Shown: positions 24,156 to 35,913 of the stretch, piece by piece | How positions within the stretch are numbered: position 1 is the first letter of the stretch | How the letters are laid out: every line of letters begins with the position of its first letter | The notes under the pieces: model-generated | Told to the model about the DNA's origin: nothing | Databases searched by the model: none | The model's input: only the letters and a program-made list of their open reading frames with translations | Made by a program: the position numbers and the translations under genes | Assembly (NCBI GenBank): GCA_013368325.1 | Contig: JAACJK010000068.1 | Location: 62,001 to 126,000, forward strand | Length of the DNA: 64,000 nt | Direction of reading: 5' to 3' | Source: Ephemerocybe angulata | Lineage: Eukaryota > Basidiomycota > Agaricomycetes > Agaricales > Psathyrellaceae

Positions 24156-24828
24156 ATGTCGTCGCGCTCCCCCAGGCCCGCGACGATCGCCGTTGACCCG
24201 AATACGCCATTTCCATCGTTCTCGACCGCGCTTACCTCCTTCGTGGCGAAGAGCCTTGACATCGACGTTCCATGCAAGCGGTGCTGCGAGTTCATGGTGA
24301 GCATCACCCTTCTCCCGTTCGTTACCGTTTCAGAGTTCGCTCGTTTCACTGACTTCGCTGTTTGGCAGAGATCAGACGACGAGCGGTGCGACTCACATAA
24401 GTGTCGGAACGACGATGATGACGTGGATTCCCTCTTCTCTTGCACATATGTGCGCACCTTTTCCTCGTCCCAGACTAATGATCAGCTAGCTCATTGACAC
24501 TCCCCTTGTAGCCCGGCATATGGATTTCGGACGCCTTCTTGATAGATGGGGAGGACAGCGAGGAGGCCAGTGGTGGGATCAGTTCCGACAGCGAAGACGA
24601 GGGGTCCAGCTCAGGAGACGAAAAAGCGCTGACGAGCGCCGTGAGGGGGCGAAGACTGAGCCAAGCATTCTCAAAAGTGCGGTTACCTTTAGTGAGTCTC
24701 AGGGTGAGCCCGGCATTGATCATAAGATTCATGCGCCCATTACTCACATGGACCCCTTACTGCTCGTGCAGGTCGTCCCCATCATGTACCGTCGACTCTC
24801 CTTGAGACTCTCATCGTCACGATGTTGA
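24156..24828 (+). CDS. Hypothetical protein with CxxC motif and acidic tail
   Basis: Proposed four exons: 24156-24296, 24369-24449, 24512-24691 and 24772-24828, giving 152 residues. The first exon is conserved-looking (PATIAVDPNTPFPSFSTAL) and ends in a cysteine cluster, DVPCKRCC. The second adds further cysteines in a CDSHKC context. The third is strongly acidic and Ser-rich (SSDSEDEGSSSGDE) before a basic end. Each junction has a GT-AG pair and keeps frame, which is the main support. The last exon is uncertain: another acceptor frame would continue about 60 residues further. Upstream exons are also possible, because the frame is open before the ATG. I do not recognise the family. A small zinc-binding protein is possible but not shown. 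Confidence 0.45.
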
Positions 24829-24984
24829 GTTGCTCAAAATACTTCCCTTTCCCGTCGACTCGAACACCCTTCGGACCATATACCATGTCCTACTGTACGC
24901 CTTGGACTGGGCTACGGCCAGCTTTCGTGTTGCCGCTCGACCCCTCATGCTGTGGCTCGGTTTGCAAGAAAGTATGGCTTAGCA

Positions 24985-26487
24985 TTATGCCGTAGCTATT
25001 GTTGAAGGGCGAAGAGCAAATACAAGAGCCGATGTCATATGTTTGGGGTCAAGAGTCGATTCCGCCCGCCTATAAACCGTTTCGCGCATTCGCAGGAGGA
25101 TCCTGGAGGCAAGGGTCGAATGGATTGCCTGGTGAGCCCTAAAAGAAGGTTTCATGGTCGGCGCGCTGGCTATCAATGCGCAGGAGCGAAGACTCACGGT
25201 AACAGGAGAAATCGATACTCGGGCTGTGTCATACTGCGGTTAGCTTGATTTCAATATCACATTTAACATTGGGATGCGTACAGGTCCCTTGAGCAGAAAT
25301 GCGACGTTTGCCGATGTCGATAGGGCCATCAACATGAGGCCCATGCTCCCGTCGAGGTGGAAGATGGCCACCAGGGGACCGCTGCAGTTACGGTAGTTTC
25401 GAAAGATGAGAATCTTGCAAATGATGCAGATGACTGGCCGTCGTAATATAAACAAGATGTCCAAGAGGAATAAAACTCGGCAGGATACGTACAGTTAATG
25501 TTGCATAGTAGAAGAATGAAGGGAATGGCCATCGGCACGGGTCCGTTATTTGTTTCAAGATAGCATTGGATCTTGCGGGGGAATGGAGAGGGCTTGACTG
25601 TCGGACACCGTATGTGAGCGACAGCTAAAGAAAATGGAATAAAACACTCACAAACTACCTTGCTAATAAGGTCGTGAAAGAAGGTCGCAGTGATTGATAG
25701 GTATAATGCCTGTGGTTGTTGCGGCGGTGTCAATGGCCGTTATAATGGGAGGATACTAGGAATCAGAGAAGGGTGGCACACACGAACCGTAAAGTGAACA
25801 GAAAGGTACGCTGTGAACCATCTACTGCGGTCTTCCAGCCTCAGTGCATTGACACGAAGAAATGCAATTGCATCTCCAAAGGCTATGCTGAGTACCACCA
25901 AAACTATACATTGCGAAGTTCAGAGGAAAGAATCAACTCTAGATATGGAAACACTCACATAGAAATGATCCATATAGTGCCTTGCAACGCTAAGATGAAC
26001 CGGCCCACTCTCAGTAAATGACCATGATCCCTGGGGAAACGCGCCAAATTGTACCTCTGGTCTCGTTTCGGGGCCATGTTCCACTGTTTGGATACTTTAG
26101 TGAAACAGCTAGCTTTCAAGTTATAATTTAAAGAATAAGAACGCACATACGAGAAGCAATGGAAGATTGAGTAACGGAAGATATCGCACTCCAAAAATGA
26201 GAACTTTCACACCACTCAGCCTACCGCTCCATATATATCTGACCTCGCACTCTAGCGTTTGGAAGAAGTCGAGAACGAGATAGACGAAAGCAGCGACTAA
26301 GGCAGACGTATGAGTAGGGCTCATACGACGTTGGCAACACACATACCGGACGTATACTAGAAATTAAACTCGGTCCAACCTGACTGGCATAACAACTTGG
26401 AAGGGTTCGGAAACTCACCTCTCGGATCTGCACACGACTGAACGTTGCAATGAGTGGTTCCAGGCTTTGGCCGTCGAGTTCAAGCAT
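24985..26487 (-). CDS. DUF6533-like seven-helix membrane protein A
   Basis: About nine exons. I place the first five at 26419-26487, 26347-26356 (10 nt), 26151-26296, 25959-26056 and one starting at 25887; the last ends at 24985. After a short N-terminus comes the family's hallmark first-loop block LECEVRYIWSGRLSGVKVL, then a run of hydrophobic segments, GDAIAFLRVNAL, a long hydrophobic LMLMALSTSANVAFLL, and the C-terminal helix HSTLASRILLRMRE. This matches the Agaricomycete-specific DUF6533 proteins, which have seven predicted helices and no known function; a receptor role is often guessed. Length and order fit. Exact borders of the later exons are less sure than the frame evidence. A paralogue lies at 28205-29773 on the same strand. 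Confidence 0.72.
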
Positions 26488-28204
26488 GAGCGGAGGGGCA
26501 TAACATACCAAGAAAGGGCGGAATGAACCACAGGCGACGCCCTGATATTTAAGAACACCCCTGGTTTCTATGATAATAATCCATCACGACTCACGAGTCA
26601 CGACTGATCGACCCTGAGATGGGGAAAGCAGGGTTCGGTCTTCAAAAGCCCCCGCCTCTTACCAAGTTCTTGTACCCTGGTATCCGCCATTTTGACGGAA
26701 TACCGTAAAGTAGTGTCCAAGCACCTTCAAATTCTGACTGATGTGCTTCTTGAAGGATAATTGCAGGTAAGAGGTCGCCGATTGGCAAGGCATTCATGGG
26801 AGGAGTGGGTCGTGATTCGCTCATAAAGGAAGTTGTGTAGCTGCCAGTAAATGAAACTCAGGCGGCGGGCAGCGCGGGCAGCGCGGAGGGCAAGAGTCTG
26901 CAAGGGTCTGCAAGGGCGCCATGTGGACATCGAGCCAAACGCGTCTCGGTCTCTCCAGTCATTAAGCTTTAAGCCCCATGGCATCAACACCTTGTGCCAT
27001 CCTCGTAGACGTGCGCCACGGACACCGTCACCGTGGGCTAAGTACTTATGCCACATTCAAAGAACGACAGCAGACACGGAGCCGTCTCGGGTCCCTGCAG
27101 ACAACCTGTAGGTATCTAGGTGGCGAGCTGCCAAGTCGTACCAGAGGTCGAGAGTGTGTCCTAGTAAGAGAAGCTTCAGAAAGGTCAGAGGACTGGTAGG
27201 TAGGTAGGTATGAGGGCGTTGCGGTCCCACTCACTGGAGTCACCGCAGGATGAGACGATACCACTGGTTCTCGCCTTAAACTACTTCGCCAGACCACCAA
27301 ACCCCCAGCTTCTTGAGGTTCCACACCGTTCCAGTGAGCTCGTGTCAGCTATCATCGCCAAGTTTGCATCGAATATACTTACTTTAGTAAGTATTGAAAG
27401 ATCGTATGTACCCACTGATTGACATGTATGACCTAGCCGCTCCTTCCGCGATTCAGCCACAGTGTGGGTTGCTTTCGGCTCAACGTCACCAGAATGGGCG
27501 CTTCCTCGGCGCTAGCGATGATCGGGTCACCACGTGCTTGAAGACGGTGACTGTGGTAAATGTAGGCGTGTACTAGGAGATGAAAGGCCCGCTCATAAGT
27601 CATCCTGAATTCGCGTTAAGGTTTGAGTCGCACCTTCCGGGTTTCTGTACGGCCTAATGTCGCGAGGTCCGCCGGGAGGCTGTAATCCTCAAGCGCAAGC
27701 ATGGCCCAGGTGGCGTGAAGGGCCAAGTCAAATCCGAGATACGGAGTCGCGAACAAGTTGCGAGTGTCCTTATACACGGGTCCACTTTTTTCTGTGACAC
27801 AACGTCAACCTTGCGGCTTGGAACAGGCGGATTTCTACCAGCACCGAGCGGACAACTCGGTGCATCCTATGACTATTGTATGTCATTGTCAGAGATGCAC
27901 ATAAGTACTCCGAACAAAAATGTTTACGTACCTCAGAGGTCACAAATTGTCTCAGAAAGGCGATGAAAGAGGGTCAAAGAATCCCAACATGGGAACGATA
28001 TGAAGGATTTGGAAAGAAGGTACGAGGGCACAGTCCAGGAGAAGTCAGAGTGCGCTTAGACCTCAGTAGCTTGGACATTGCAACTGCCAACAACATCGCA
28101 AACCAGAAATAGTATGCTTACTGTTACTGGGCCTCGTCCGGAGCAACGTTATTAATGGACGATGTCCGAGGCCGGTCCCCTTCAGCGACATAGCAAGCTG
28201 TTTA
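26488..28204. other. Intergenic region between the two DUF6533-like genes
   Basis: 1.7 kb with no supported gene. It includes a short GC-rich repeat of GGGCAGCGC units near 26866-26886 and a GGTA microsatellite near 27195. The rest shows nothing recognisable. Confidence 0.4.
27195..27211. repeat. GGTA microsatellite, four units
   Basis: A perfect short run of the tetranucleotide GGTA (four units) in non-coding DNA. Confidence 0.8.
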
Positions 28205-29773
28205 TCAATTTATATTGTCCAACTTGTCAGCGTGGCCAGCGCTTGAAGAGTAGCTCGTCATGGTCGAACGAGTGCTTCCTGTATGAGCGAACGTAATACG
28301 TGTCAAGCGCATATCGCTACTCCCATCCAGCGTCGGCTCCAGGTCTTTATGCGCTACTTCACGCATTCGGAGAAGGATTCTGGATGCGAGTGTCGAGTGG
28401 ACCACTTGATGGGCGCTAAATTTGGGCACGATTAGTGTTACTGTCTGATGGTCTCAACTCGGACAATACTTGCGCTAGAAGGAGGAACCGATATTCGTAC
28501 TATGAGGGTGGGATCGATAGATAGTCAGTTTTCGAACGAGTTGCCAGTGCTCGACGCGGGGACTCACCGATGCTGCTAACCATAGTGCCGCGTTGCCAGT
28601 CGTGGTGGCAGCCATCAAGACGAAGTGATATGTCCCATCAATATACAATATCTTGATAAAAGGGCTCTTGGAGTGGCGGTAGTTGAGGAGAACGAGGCAG
28701 ATGCTGAGAAGGCACGCGGCTGGAACGCCCATCCGTAAGTGGGGGCCGGGGGATGTCGAAGTGTCGGTCAAAAACTCACATGTGATGTTGAAGAGCAGGA
28801 GGAAGAAGGGAATAACCATCGTTCGTACGTCTCTCTGAGCGAGGTAGCATGGGACTTGGTCAGGAAGAGGAGAAGGCCCGACTATACCAGCCTTTAGAAT
28901 GCTGTCTGGAACTGGAGGATACAGTGCACCCACAAACAGTTCTCGTTGGTCGATAAAAAAGAACGTGTAATAAGCCACATATACTATCTATAAGCCGTCG
29001 TCATTGAAGGGAGTTTACCGATGACGAATCGTTGGGACGCACTGTGAAATGTAGCGTCAGGTAGATCCCCATGCCCCTTTTTCTCTTCCCCAAGGCCAGG
29101 ATTCGAAGGAAAGCGATGGCATCTCCGCATGTGGTGCTGATCGACAACAAGACTGAGGAGAATCAGTGGTTGAGAGGGTAAACGAGAGGTATAGGTACAT
29201 ACGTAGAATGACCCCATTGACTACCGAGCATCGCTAAGCCAAATAATGTGAGTGTGATGACCAGGTGCATGCGAAAGAAGTGAGCGACCTCGGGCGTAAA
29301 AAGATGGCCGTTTGCGACTATTAAATTAGCTGTTAGCTGCAAACCAAGGGGTATTGGGTAGTACGCACAGCGTAACAATAAAGGAACGGTGATAAAAGGA
29401 ATGTACCGCGAGCCGAAGAACAGGACCTTGACAATGCTCAATCGTTCTGCCCATATGTACTTAACCTACGTATAGCGGGCCTGAGAAAGGCTGCGGGCGA
29501 AGACTGGAGACGAGTTCGAGAGACCCGCACCTCAGCATCCACAGTCTCAATGTATTCGAGAAGAAAGTACGTGAAAGCTGCGACTGTATGGGAGTTGGAT
29601 TATCAGAATCCTTTGAGAATGGCAAGTTGGATAAAGCGAATACCGTCTGTGTACTAAACAGCTAGTGTGTTAAGTAGCTACACTAGGTTGAATCGAAGGA
29701 TACGGCTGACCTTCCTGATCAGTATGCGGTGCAGTGAAGCAGCGACTGCTTGGAATTCATTCGGCTGTATCAT
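28205..29773 (-). CDS. DUF6533-like seven-helix membrane protein B
   Basis: A multi-exon gene starting at ATG 29773. Exon 1 is 29711-29773, followed by a 10-nt exon at 29644-29653, then an exon ending ETVDAE. The family block resumes after an extra intron with VKYIWAERLSIVKVLFFGSRY. Later exons carry GHLFTPEVAHFFRMH, GDAIAFLRILALGKRKRG, YYTFFFIDQRELFVGAL and the C-terminal HSTLASRILLRMREV, ending at 28205. It is a clear paralogue of the gene at 24985-26487: the same order of segments, the same 10-nt second exon and the same C-terminal helix. It carries an intron inside the hallmark block that the other copy lacks. Function unknown; membrane location follows from the hydrophobic segments. Exact borders of middle exons are approximate. 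Confidence 0.72.
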
Positions 29774-30641
29774 GGGTAAGGGTTCTGAATTCCGGGGGTA
29801 GACACGAAGCGTCTACTTATACATGTAAACTGCGCATAACCTAACAATAGTCCTGATTATGCGTCAGCAATACTCTCCTTCTGACGATGAGGCGACACGG
29901 CGATATTGCTATCACTCGGCTACTTCGATATGCGCAGCGCCTAAAGATCGTCAGTGACTGGGGCGCCGTTTGGCTGTGCACAGCTGCTGTACTGTTCCTG
30001 GAATTTCGCTCCGTGCGAATAGGGATGACAGGCAATGTTCAGCCAATTCACCGACTCGGATATGCCGCTTGAGCTTCGTTCAATGTGATGGACAGTGATG
30101 CGTTGTCCGTGGAGTTCGCCAAGGCGGCCACCTCAAGCGCCGCAGCAAAGCAGCCAATCTTGTGTTTGAGAGTTACAGCTGTTCGGAGTTTTGCAGTTTT
30201 GAATAGTTCCGAGGCATTTTGGCTCGGGTACATTTCGACCTGAATTGTACTTGCGCTTTTGATGTTAGCTTTCTTGATAGAATCACGGGATTTGCCGAAA
30301 TCCAAAATATCAGTTGCTGCGCCTGCTTTGACTTCCTCTCGGTATGGTCTGCGTATATATTATAGGATGCCAAAAAAGCTATTTTATTCTGCCTATATAC
30401 ATCTATATACATACAAAGAATGATAGCTGACGATGACTCCGGAAGTGCCTACAGTTCACGTTCACTGAGAGCCGTCGTGTGGTGCTGGATGGTGTCCAGA
30501 CTCCAGAGGGCTACTTGAGGTGGCGAGTAGCGGCGAGTGGTGGCGGGCTGGCGGTACGGAATGTGAGCAGCGGGGTAAGGGGAGAGGAGGTGCGCACCTT
30601 CGCGAAGGCCGCTAGCCGGCCACTCCGGTAGGGTCCAAAGC

Positions 30642-31042
30642 CATCGTCGCTCTTCAATGCGACGACGGAATGGGCGAGAGCGGCAAAATCGTTGTCGCTC
30701 TTCAATGCGACGACGAAAGACCGCATCCGGATGGTTGTGACGAAAGTGATGACGGGAGGTGGGAGGGTAGGTGAAGGAACCGACTTGTCGGTTCAACGCG
30801 GCGCACGCAGCCTGTTGGCGACGAGATCCGTCATCGCTTTTCAAGGGGGCGACGGGGACTGCGGCGCTGAGAAATAGCGCGTGGATGGTAGACCTAGGAT
30901 AAATGTTCGTGTAGAGAGAGGTGGGAGATGTACGTACCGGGGAGGGGAGGGCATGGCGACGGGAGGCTTTGGGCGAGAACCGCCGGCGCTCTTCAGTGCG
31001 GTGGCGGGTTGAGAACCGTAGTCGCTTATCAATGCGACGACG
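30642..31042. repeat. Dispersed short palindromic repeats, five copies
   Basis: Five related units of about 26 bp, each with a left arm near CGTCGTCGC, an 8-nt spacer near TCTTCAAT and a right arm GCGACGACG. They lie at 30642-30667, 30690-30715, 30829-30854 (degenerate), 30981-31006 and 31017-31042. Several arms pair perfectly or with one mismatch, so each could form a stem-loop. On the minus strand the units read VVALKSDDG-like peptides, but the frames between them are not gene-like. Confidence 0.8.
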
Positions 31043-31515
31043 GGTGCCGGCGGTAGTGAGCAGAGGAGAGGGACGAACTCCAAAGTCAGTTCGTCATGGG
31101 GGAAGGAGGATGGGGTTGGATTCGGCGCGGAATCCAACTTCCATCGTCACGCGTCACAAAGTGCCACGTGACGCATCAACAAACGCGAGCGCTTGACATT
31201 CTTCCCAAACCACCATGGCCTTCGGCGTTCGCTGCAGGACTCTCCACCCTCGACCCGTCAAGCTCTCAGGGTTCGGGCTGGGAGAGAGGGGGTGTGACGG
31301 GGAGCGCGGATGAATTGGCTCGCGTCCAACGACGCCGAGATCCATCACCACCACCGCTTTGAGCTCGCATCGAATGACCCCCGTCACCACAACAACGAGC
31401 GCTCCTTTACTGCCACCACACCTTCACCACCACCCGTTTAGCGCCCAAGCTTCGCGCTTGGTCCGGATGAAAACGCGACTCCCCAGAAAGCAGAGCACCT
31501 GGAGACGTACGATGG

Positions 31516-31662
31516 AGAACTTGGAGTGCTGAAGCAGACGGGGAACATGTGGTTTGGCGTAGAGAGGGCGAGAGGAAAGGATCGGTTGGCTAGGGAGAAG
31601 GAGGCGATGAAGAACTCGGGGTGCTGAAGGAGACGGGGAACTTTTGGTTGGGCGTAGAGAGG
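31516..31662. repeat. 52-bp direct repeat
   Basis: Bases 31516-31567 and 31611-31662 are the same length and differ at only a handful of positions. Both contain GTGCTGAAG and end GGCGTAGAGAGG. The repeat is non-coding as far as I can see. Confidence 0.8.
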
Positions 31663-33475
31663 ATGCCAACTCCCACCGTCGCCACTGCGCAGCCGACACA
31701 CCGACACCCCGATGCAGCCCATGCCCAACGCACACGCAGCTGTGCTTGAAGGGGGCTGGGATAACGTCGCTCGTGTGCGATCGTTGTCTAAACAGAGGTC
31801 AGTCCGGGTTTTACAATGCGATGAGAGTCAACTAACCGTTCGATTCCAGCCTCGACATCAACTAGACCGCCATTCTCCGCTGCCCCCCGACTGGGACGTA
31901 GACCCGCTCACCACTCGACACAGATGCCCTGCACGCCGAACAAGCCCATGTCCGCGAGCTTTCGAAACATGCGCGTTATATTTACCTCACGCACGCCAAT
32001 ACCGAGTGCAGCACAGGCTGTGCCACCATCGACAAACTCCCGCACAGATCGTCACAGCCCGTCGTCATATCGCGCTCACGCAAAATGTCATCATCAACAG
32101 GCACATCAACAGGCAAGTCTATTCACCTTCATGTTAATACATCATCTCTACACACTAACATACCTTTTGCAGTCACCGTCCGAAGCACCCCGCAGAAAAC
32201 CCTCGCCTCTGCCAATTGTTTCCCGAAGTCCGTGTCGAGGCGGCGTGGCTCATCGACGACGCCCCCCTGCAATGGACCTGAGGAACACGGTGTGGAAACG
32301 GGCGTGTTCGAGTGTCGGTGGTAAGCAAGGGGGCTAAAGTAGGAGGCCGAATGTAGGGGAGGGTGGTGAAGCTGCGCCGGCGATGGACTTGAGGGGGTCG
32401 CTGCCAGTACGGAAACGGCCGTGCACGAGCGGTATTGGTGAGGCGGGGGTGACGGTGTATCAACTCAGGACGAAGGGCAACCACCCCTGCTTGTCGACTC
32501 CTACGGACATGTGCCAGTGCTCACGGGCATCGCGCTCGTCTTCCTCATATGTTGCCTGAGCGGGACAAGTTACCTCGACTCATGTTCTTCGCCACCAGCA
32601 CCCTCCACGGCTACCGCCCATTCGCACTTCGGCAACCGTGCTGTCTGCCAACTCCCAAGTCCTACATCGTTCTGCGGAATAAAAACAACGATTTCGAAAG
32701 CCACTGCCGCTCACCACAGGCGTCGACAAATTGAAGTTCGACCACTCTCGTCACCCAGACAAGATATGTATCTCCTCCCCCTCTTCTCTTCAGCCATTTA
32801 CTAACTTCTTTATTCCCTGCCTGTTCTCAATGTTGCCCTGCATCTCGTGTGCGCAGCCCGTCGTGCAGCCCGGTCCCCATTGTCACTCTGAAGAGTGTTG
32901 ATGGGTCACGTTGTACTCTTTGGCCACCATCACCATCATCTCTATTGCGTGATGTAGATTAAGTAGTGTATATATGTACAAGTACCTGTCTGTACAATGT
33001 AGATACATGGAAAATAATACGGGCTTTTGTCCTAAATGTGTGCCAGTATTTGCCCTAGTCCTCCTTGAGTCCTCCTCAATCCTAGCGAGCTTTAAGTGAA
33101 CTTGGATAGCACCCATGCAGTGTTGAGTGAAGCAGCAGACTGTGTTCACGTTTTTTGGAGCATTGAAGATGCACCGTAAATCCAACGTAAATCGCAATCC
33201 AAATACTGCTCAGAATGGCTACAGTAGTAACCCAGATGCCTTGTCATGCTCTTCCACGCTCAAATGGCTATCTCACATGCAATGGGCCTAAATTCGAGAC
33301 AAAATGCCTCGGACCAATGCCGCGCGCAGCGTCGGCCCACTTACACTAGGTTTTGAATTACGAAGGGGCTCCGATAAAAGATAATAATAATGGGATGGGA
33401 CCTAGACTGTGATGGGCATGCTTAACACGCAGTTCATGTGAAGACACGACGGCCTGAACTCACCTCAAGGGGAAA

Positions 33476-33905
33476 CTACTGCGTCGACATGAAATTCTTG
33501 TCCTTGATAGCCTGCTGCCTCTCCCTCTTCCTCCGCACGCGGTCTGCCTTCCCTCCGGGTCCATCATCTGGGTATTCCTTCGGTGACAGAATTGTCCACA
33601 GCCATTCAGGGTACTGGTCGTCCGCGAGTGCAAGCACTTGTGGCTGTCCTTTCAAGTAGTTCAAGCCCTTCATGACGGTGTCCTGAGGACATGACGACTT
33701 GGGTATTGCTGTATACCATTTGCATCAGCACTTCACCCGCATTCTGGCTATAACCGTGACACGTACAGGCTTGGCTTGCTTGCTTTTTCACAACTGCATC
33801 CGCGGAAGCTTTGACCTGTGACGCCGCGCGCGACGTGCTGGCGAAGCTGCGGGAAGTGGCGACTAGGACTCGCGGTGACCGTCTGGCGACATGGAGGAAC
33901 GACAT
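33476..33905 (-). CDS. MRPL37: Mitochondrial large-subunit ribosomal protein mL54
   Basis: Two exons: 33767-33905 and 33476-33708, giving 123 residues. The N-terminus (MSFLHVARRSPRVLVATSRSF) is rich in Arg and Ser and lacks acidic residues, a mitochondrial presequence pattern. The second exon opens with SSCPQDTVMKGLNYLKGQ and continues with QYPEWLWTIL, the two most conserved blocks of mL54 (yeast Mrpl37), and ends in a basic tail KADRVRRKRERQQ. It is a structural part of the mitochondrial ribosome. The single intron keeps frame. The gene is divergent from the PLP enzyme, with 389 bp between starts. Confidence 0.9.
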
Positions 33906-34294
33906 TGAGAGCAACTGACGTGACGGCCCGCCGCGTCGCCGAACCAAATTTTGGCCGAGCGGGGTTGAAGCGGCACCCCCGGAGCCGGCGTGCCGGCCAA
34001 GTTAGGGGTCAGTTGGGCGCTTAAAATGCTACAGAGGATTTGACAGGAGGATCCATGTGGATTCACAAGGGCCTTGCTATTTTTGTTTCATTCCTCCCTG
34101 GTCATCTGAGCGATGGCTATTCCGTCACCAGATATGTCGCATTGGTTCTCGATGTCTTTGTGGAAGAGTAAGCTCGCCGTCCGGACGACTTCCGAAGGTG
34201 TGAAATTAGAACCAAAGCCATGTGAGTTTGACTTTAAGAACCCTCATATACCTCTTCCAGAGCACCTGCCTTCCATCTCTCTCACCACCTCACC
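33906..34294. promoter_or_regulatory. Shared upstream region of mL54 and PLP enzyme genes
   Basis: 389 bp between two divergent start codons, so it must hold both promoters. No specific site is assigned. Confidence 0.4.
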
Positions 34295-35745
34295 ATGGCA
34301 TCGCTCGACATCGTGCAGACTCGCTCTCAGTTCCCATCTCTCAAATCTGGGTTCATCTTTGGAGACAATGCAGGCGGATCCCAGATTGCCCAAGAGGTCA
34401 TCGACCGATTGAACGATTACCTGATCAACACCAACGCTCAGCTCGGTGCGGAATACTCTGTCTCTGCGGAGAGCACTCGTAGGGTTATGAAGGATGCCCC
34501 AACCGAGGCGGCGAAGCTTTTCAATGCCAGGAGCCCCGACGAAATTGTGTTTGCAGCAAGCTCGACTCTGAACTTGGACAACCTGGCCAGATCTTTGGAA
34601 AGGAAAATCAATGACGATGCAGAGATCATCGTGACGGGAGAGCATGAAGGTATGTAAGAAACAGGGATGCGCAACTGGCTGTTATCTGACTATTCTCTCT
34701 ACTCCAGCGAACGTTGGCCCCTGGAAGAAACTCGCAAATCGGATTCAAGTTGGCATTAAGTACTGGCGCGCTACTCCGACTAAGGACTCAAACCCGTACT
34801 CTATCTCTCTGAAAGTCGAAGATGTGCTTCCGCTCATCACTGCACAAACCCGTATCGTGGCTTTCACCGCATGTTCAAACATCCTCGGTAGCATCATCCC
34901 AGTCAAAGAGTATGTCAAGGCAATCCGTGCTCGAGCAGCAGAAGTGGGTGCTAGCCAGCTGGAGATTTCGGTGGACTGTGTTGCGTACGCTCCTCATCGG
35001 AAGATCGACGTCCAGGATTGGGACGTCGACTATGCCGTTCTCTCTTACTACAAGGTAGGTTCATTTCATCCCTGCTCTAAAGATTCCACTCATATCTCAA
35101 AAGGTATACGGGCCACACATCTCAGCAATGTACGTCCGCCAATCGGCCCTCAGGAATTCTGTTTCGCCTCTGGTGCACCACTTCATCAAAGCCGACGACA
35201 TCTCTTACAAACTCCAACCCGGAGGCCCTGGCTACGAAACCGTCTACGCCACAACCGGCGTCAACCAGTATCTCCTCTCGCTCACACCGGCCAACGATCT
35301 CAATGCATCCTTCGCTGCAATCGCGGCTCACGAGCAGACCTTGGTTCAGCCGCTGATTGCCTTCCTCACTCATCCCGCACAATGGGAACGCGGAGTTCGA
35401 CTTGTTGGAGATGATACGGTTGGACTGAACAGGGCCCCAACTATCAGCTTCGTGGTCGTTGGTCCGCATGCTATGCAGAGCAAGGACGTCGTGAAAGTCT
35501 TCGATGCAGAGGGAAAGGTACATTATATCTTTTCACTTGGTTCAAATTGACCATGGACTGACTCTGGATTTCTTTCGCAGGCTGGAATCCGCTGGGGCCA
35601 TTTCTACGCCTACACTTTGATAGATGATCTGAGCCCCAAGCTCGACGTTAACGATGGCGTTGTTCGTATTTCGTTGGTTCACTATAATACGGTTGAGGAC
35701 GTTCAGTACATCACTGACACGCTGCAAAAGGTCTTGCAATTGTAG
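34295..35745 (+). CDS. Class-V aminotransferase / cysteine desulfurase-like PLP enzyme
   Basis: Four exons: 34295-34649, 34708-35054, 35104-35517 and 35581-35745, giving 426 residues. The fold order of SufS-like class-V PLP enzymes is visible: an N-terminal FGDNAGGSQIAQEVIDRL, then a phosphate-side loop IVFAASSTLNLDNLA, EIIVTGEHEAN, the VAFTACSNILGSIIPVKE strand, a SVDCVAYAPHRKIDV aspartate block, and the cofactor lysine K234 in SYYKVYGPHISAMYV. The C-terminal domain ends with RISLVHYNTVEDV. The usual SGHK lysine context is replaced by SYYK. No cysteine-bearing mobile loop typical of true desulfurases is evident, so an isopenicillin-N-epimerase-like or unknown aminotransferase role is as likely. 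The ATG lies directly before the conserved N-terminus. Confidence 0.85.
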
Positions 35746-35913
35746 TAAGTAGAATACTAAGTAGAGTACATTTGTGCGATTGGGGTATTACGAGGAGGAC
35801 AAGAGGAGTTCTGAAATGATACAAGATGATGCTACTTGACAAGAAAGGGTATATATATGACGCCACAGCTGCAGGGAGCCATGGTCGTCCAGTGCCAGTA
35901 AGACATACCAGCC

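Larger units (their letters stand above)
29774..33475. other. Gene-poor, repeat-bearing region
   Basis: 3.7 kb without a convincing gene. A minus-strand frame at 30048-30305 (about 86 codons, soluble, with a SIKKANIKSASTIQVEMYP stretch) has coding-like composition but no start context and could be a gene remnant. The stretch 30.6-31.05 kb holds small palindromic repeats, and 31.5-31.7 kb a 52-bp direct repeat, both listed separately. Frames across 31.4-32.8 kb are repetitive and overlap on both strands. Confidence 0.4.

Noticed and set aside
26866..26886. GGGCAGCGC units as a possible minisatellite
   Set aside because: Only about two units are present, too few to call a repeat array.
30449..31137. 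Minus-strand peptides with repeated RRRIEER or VVALKSDD motifs
   Set aside because: They are readings of the short palindromic DNA repeats. Frames change between units and no start or splice pattern supports a gene.
31424..32804. Several 80-140 codon frames on both strands
   Set aside because: They overlap each other, are built from low-complexity and repeated DNA, and lack any conserved motif.
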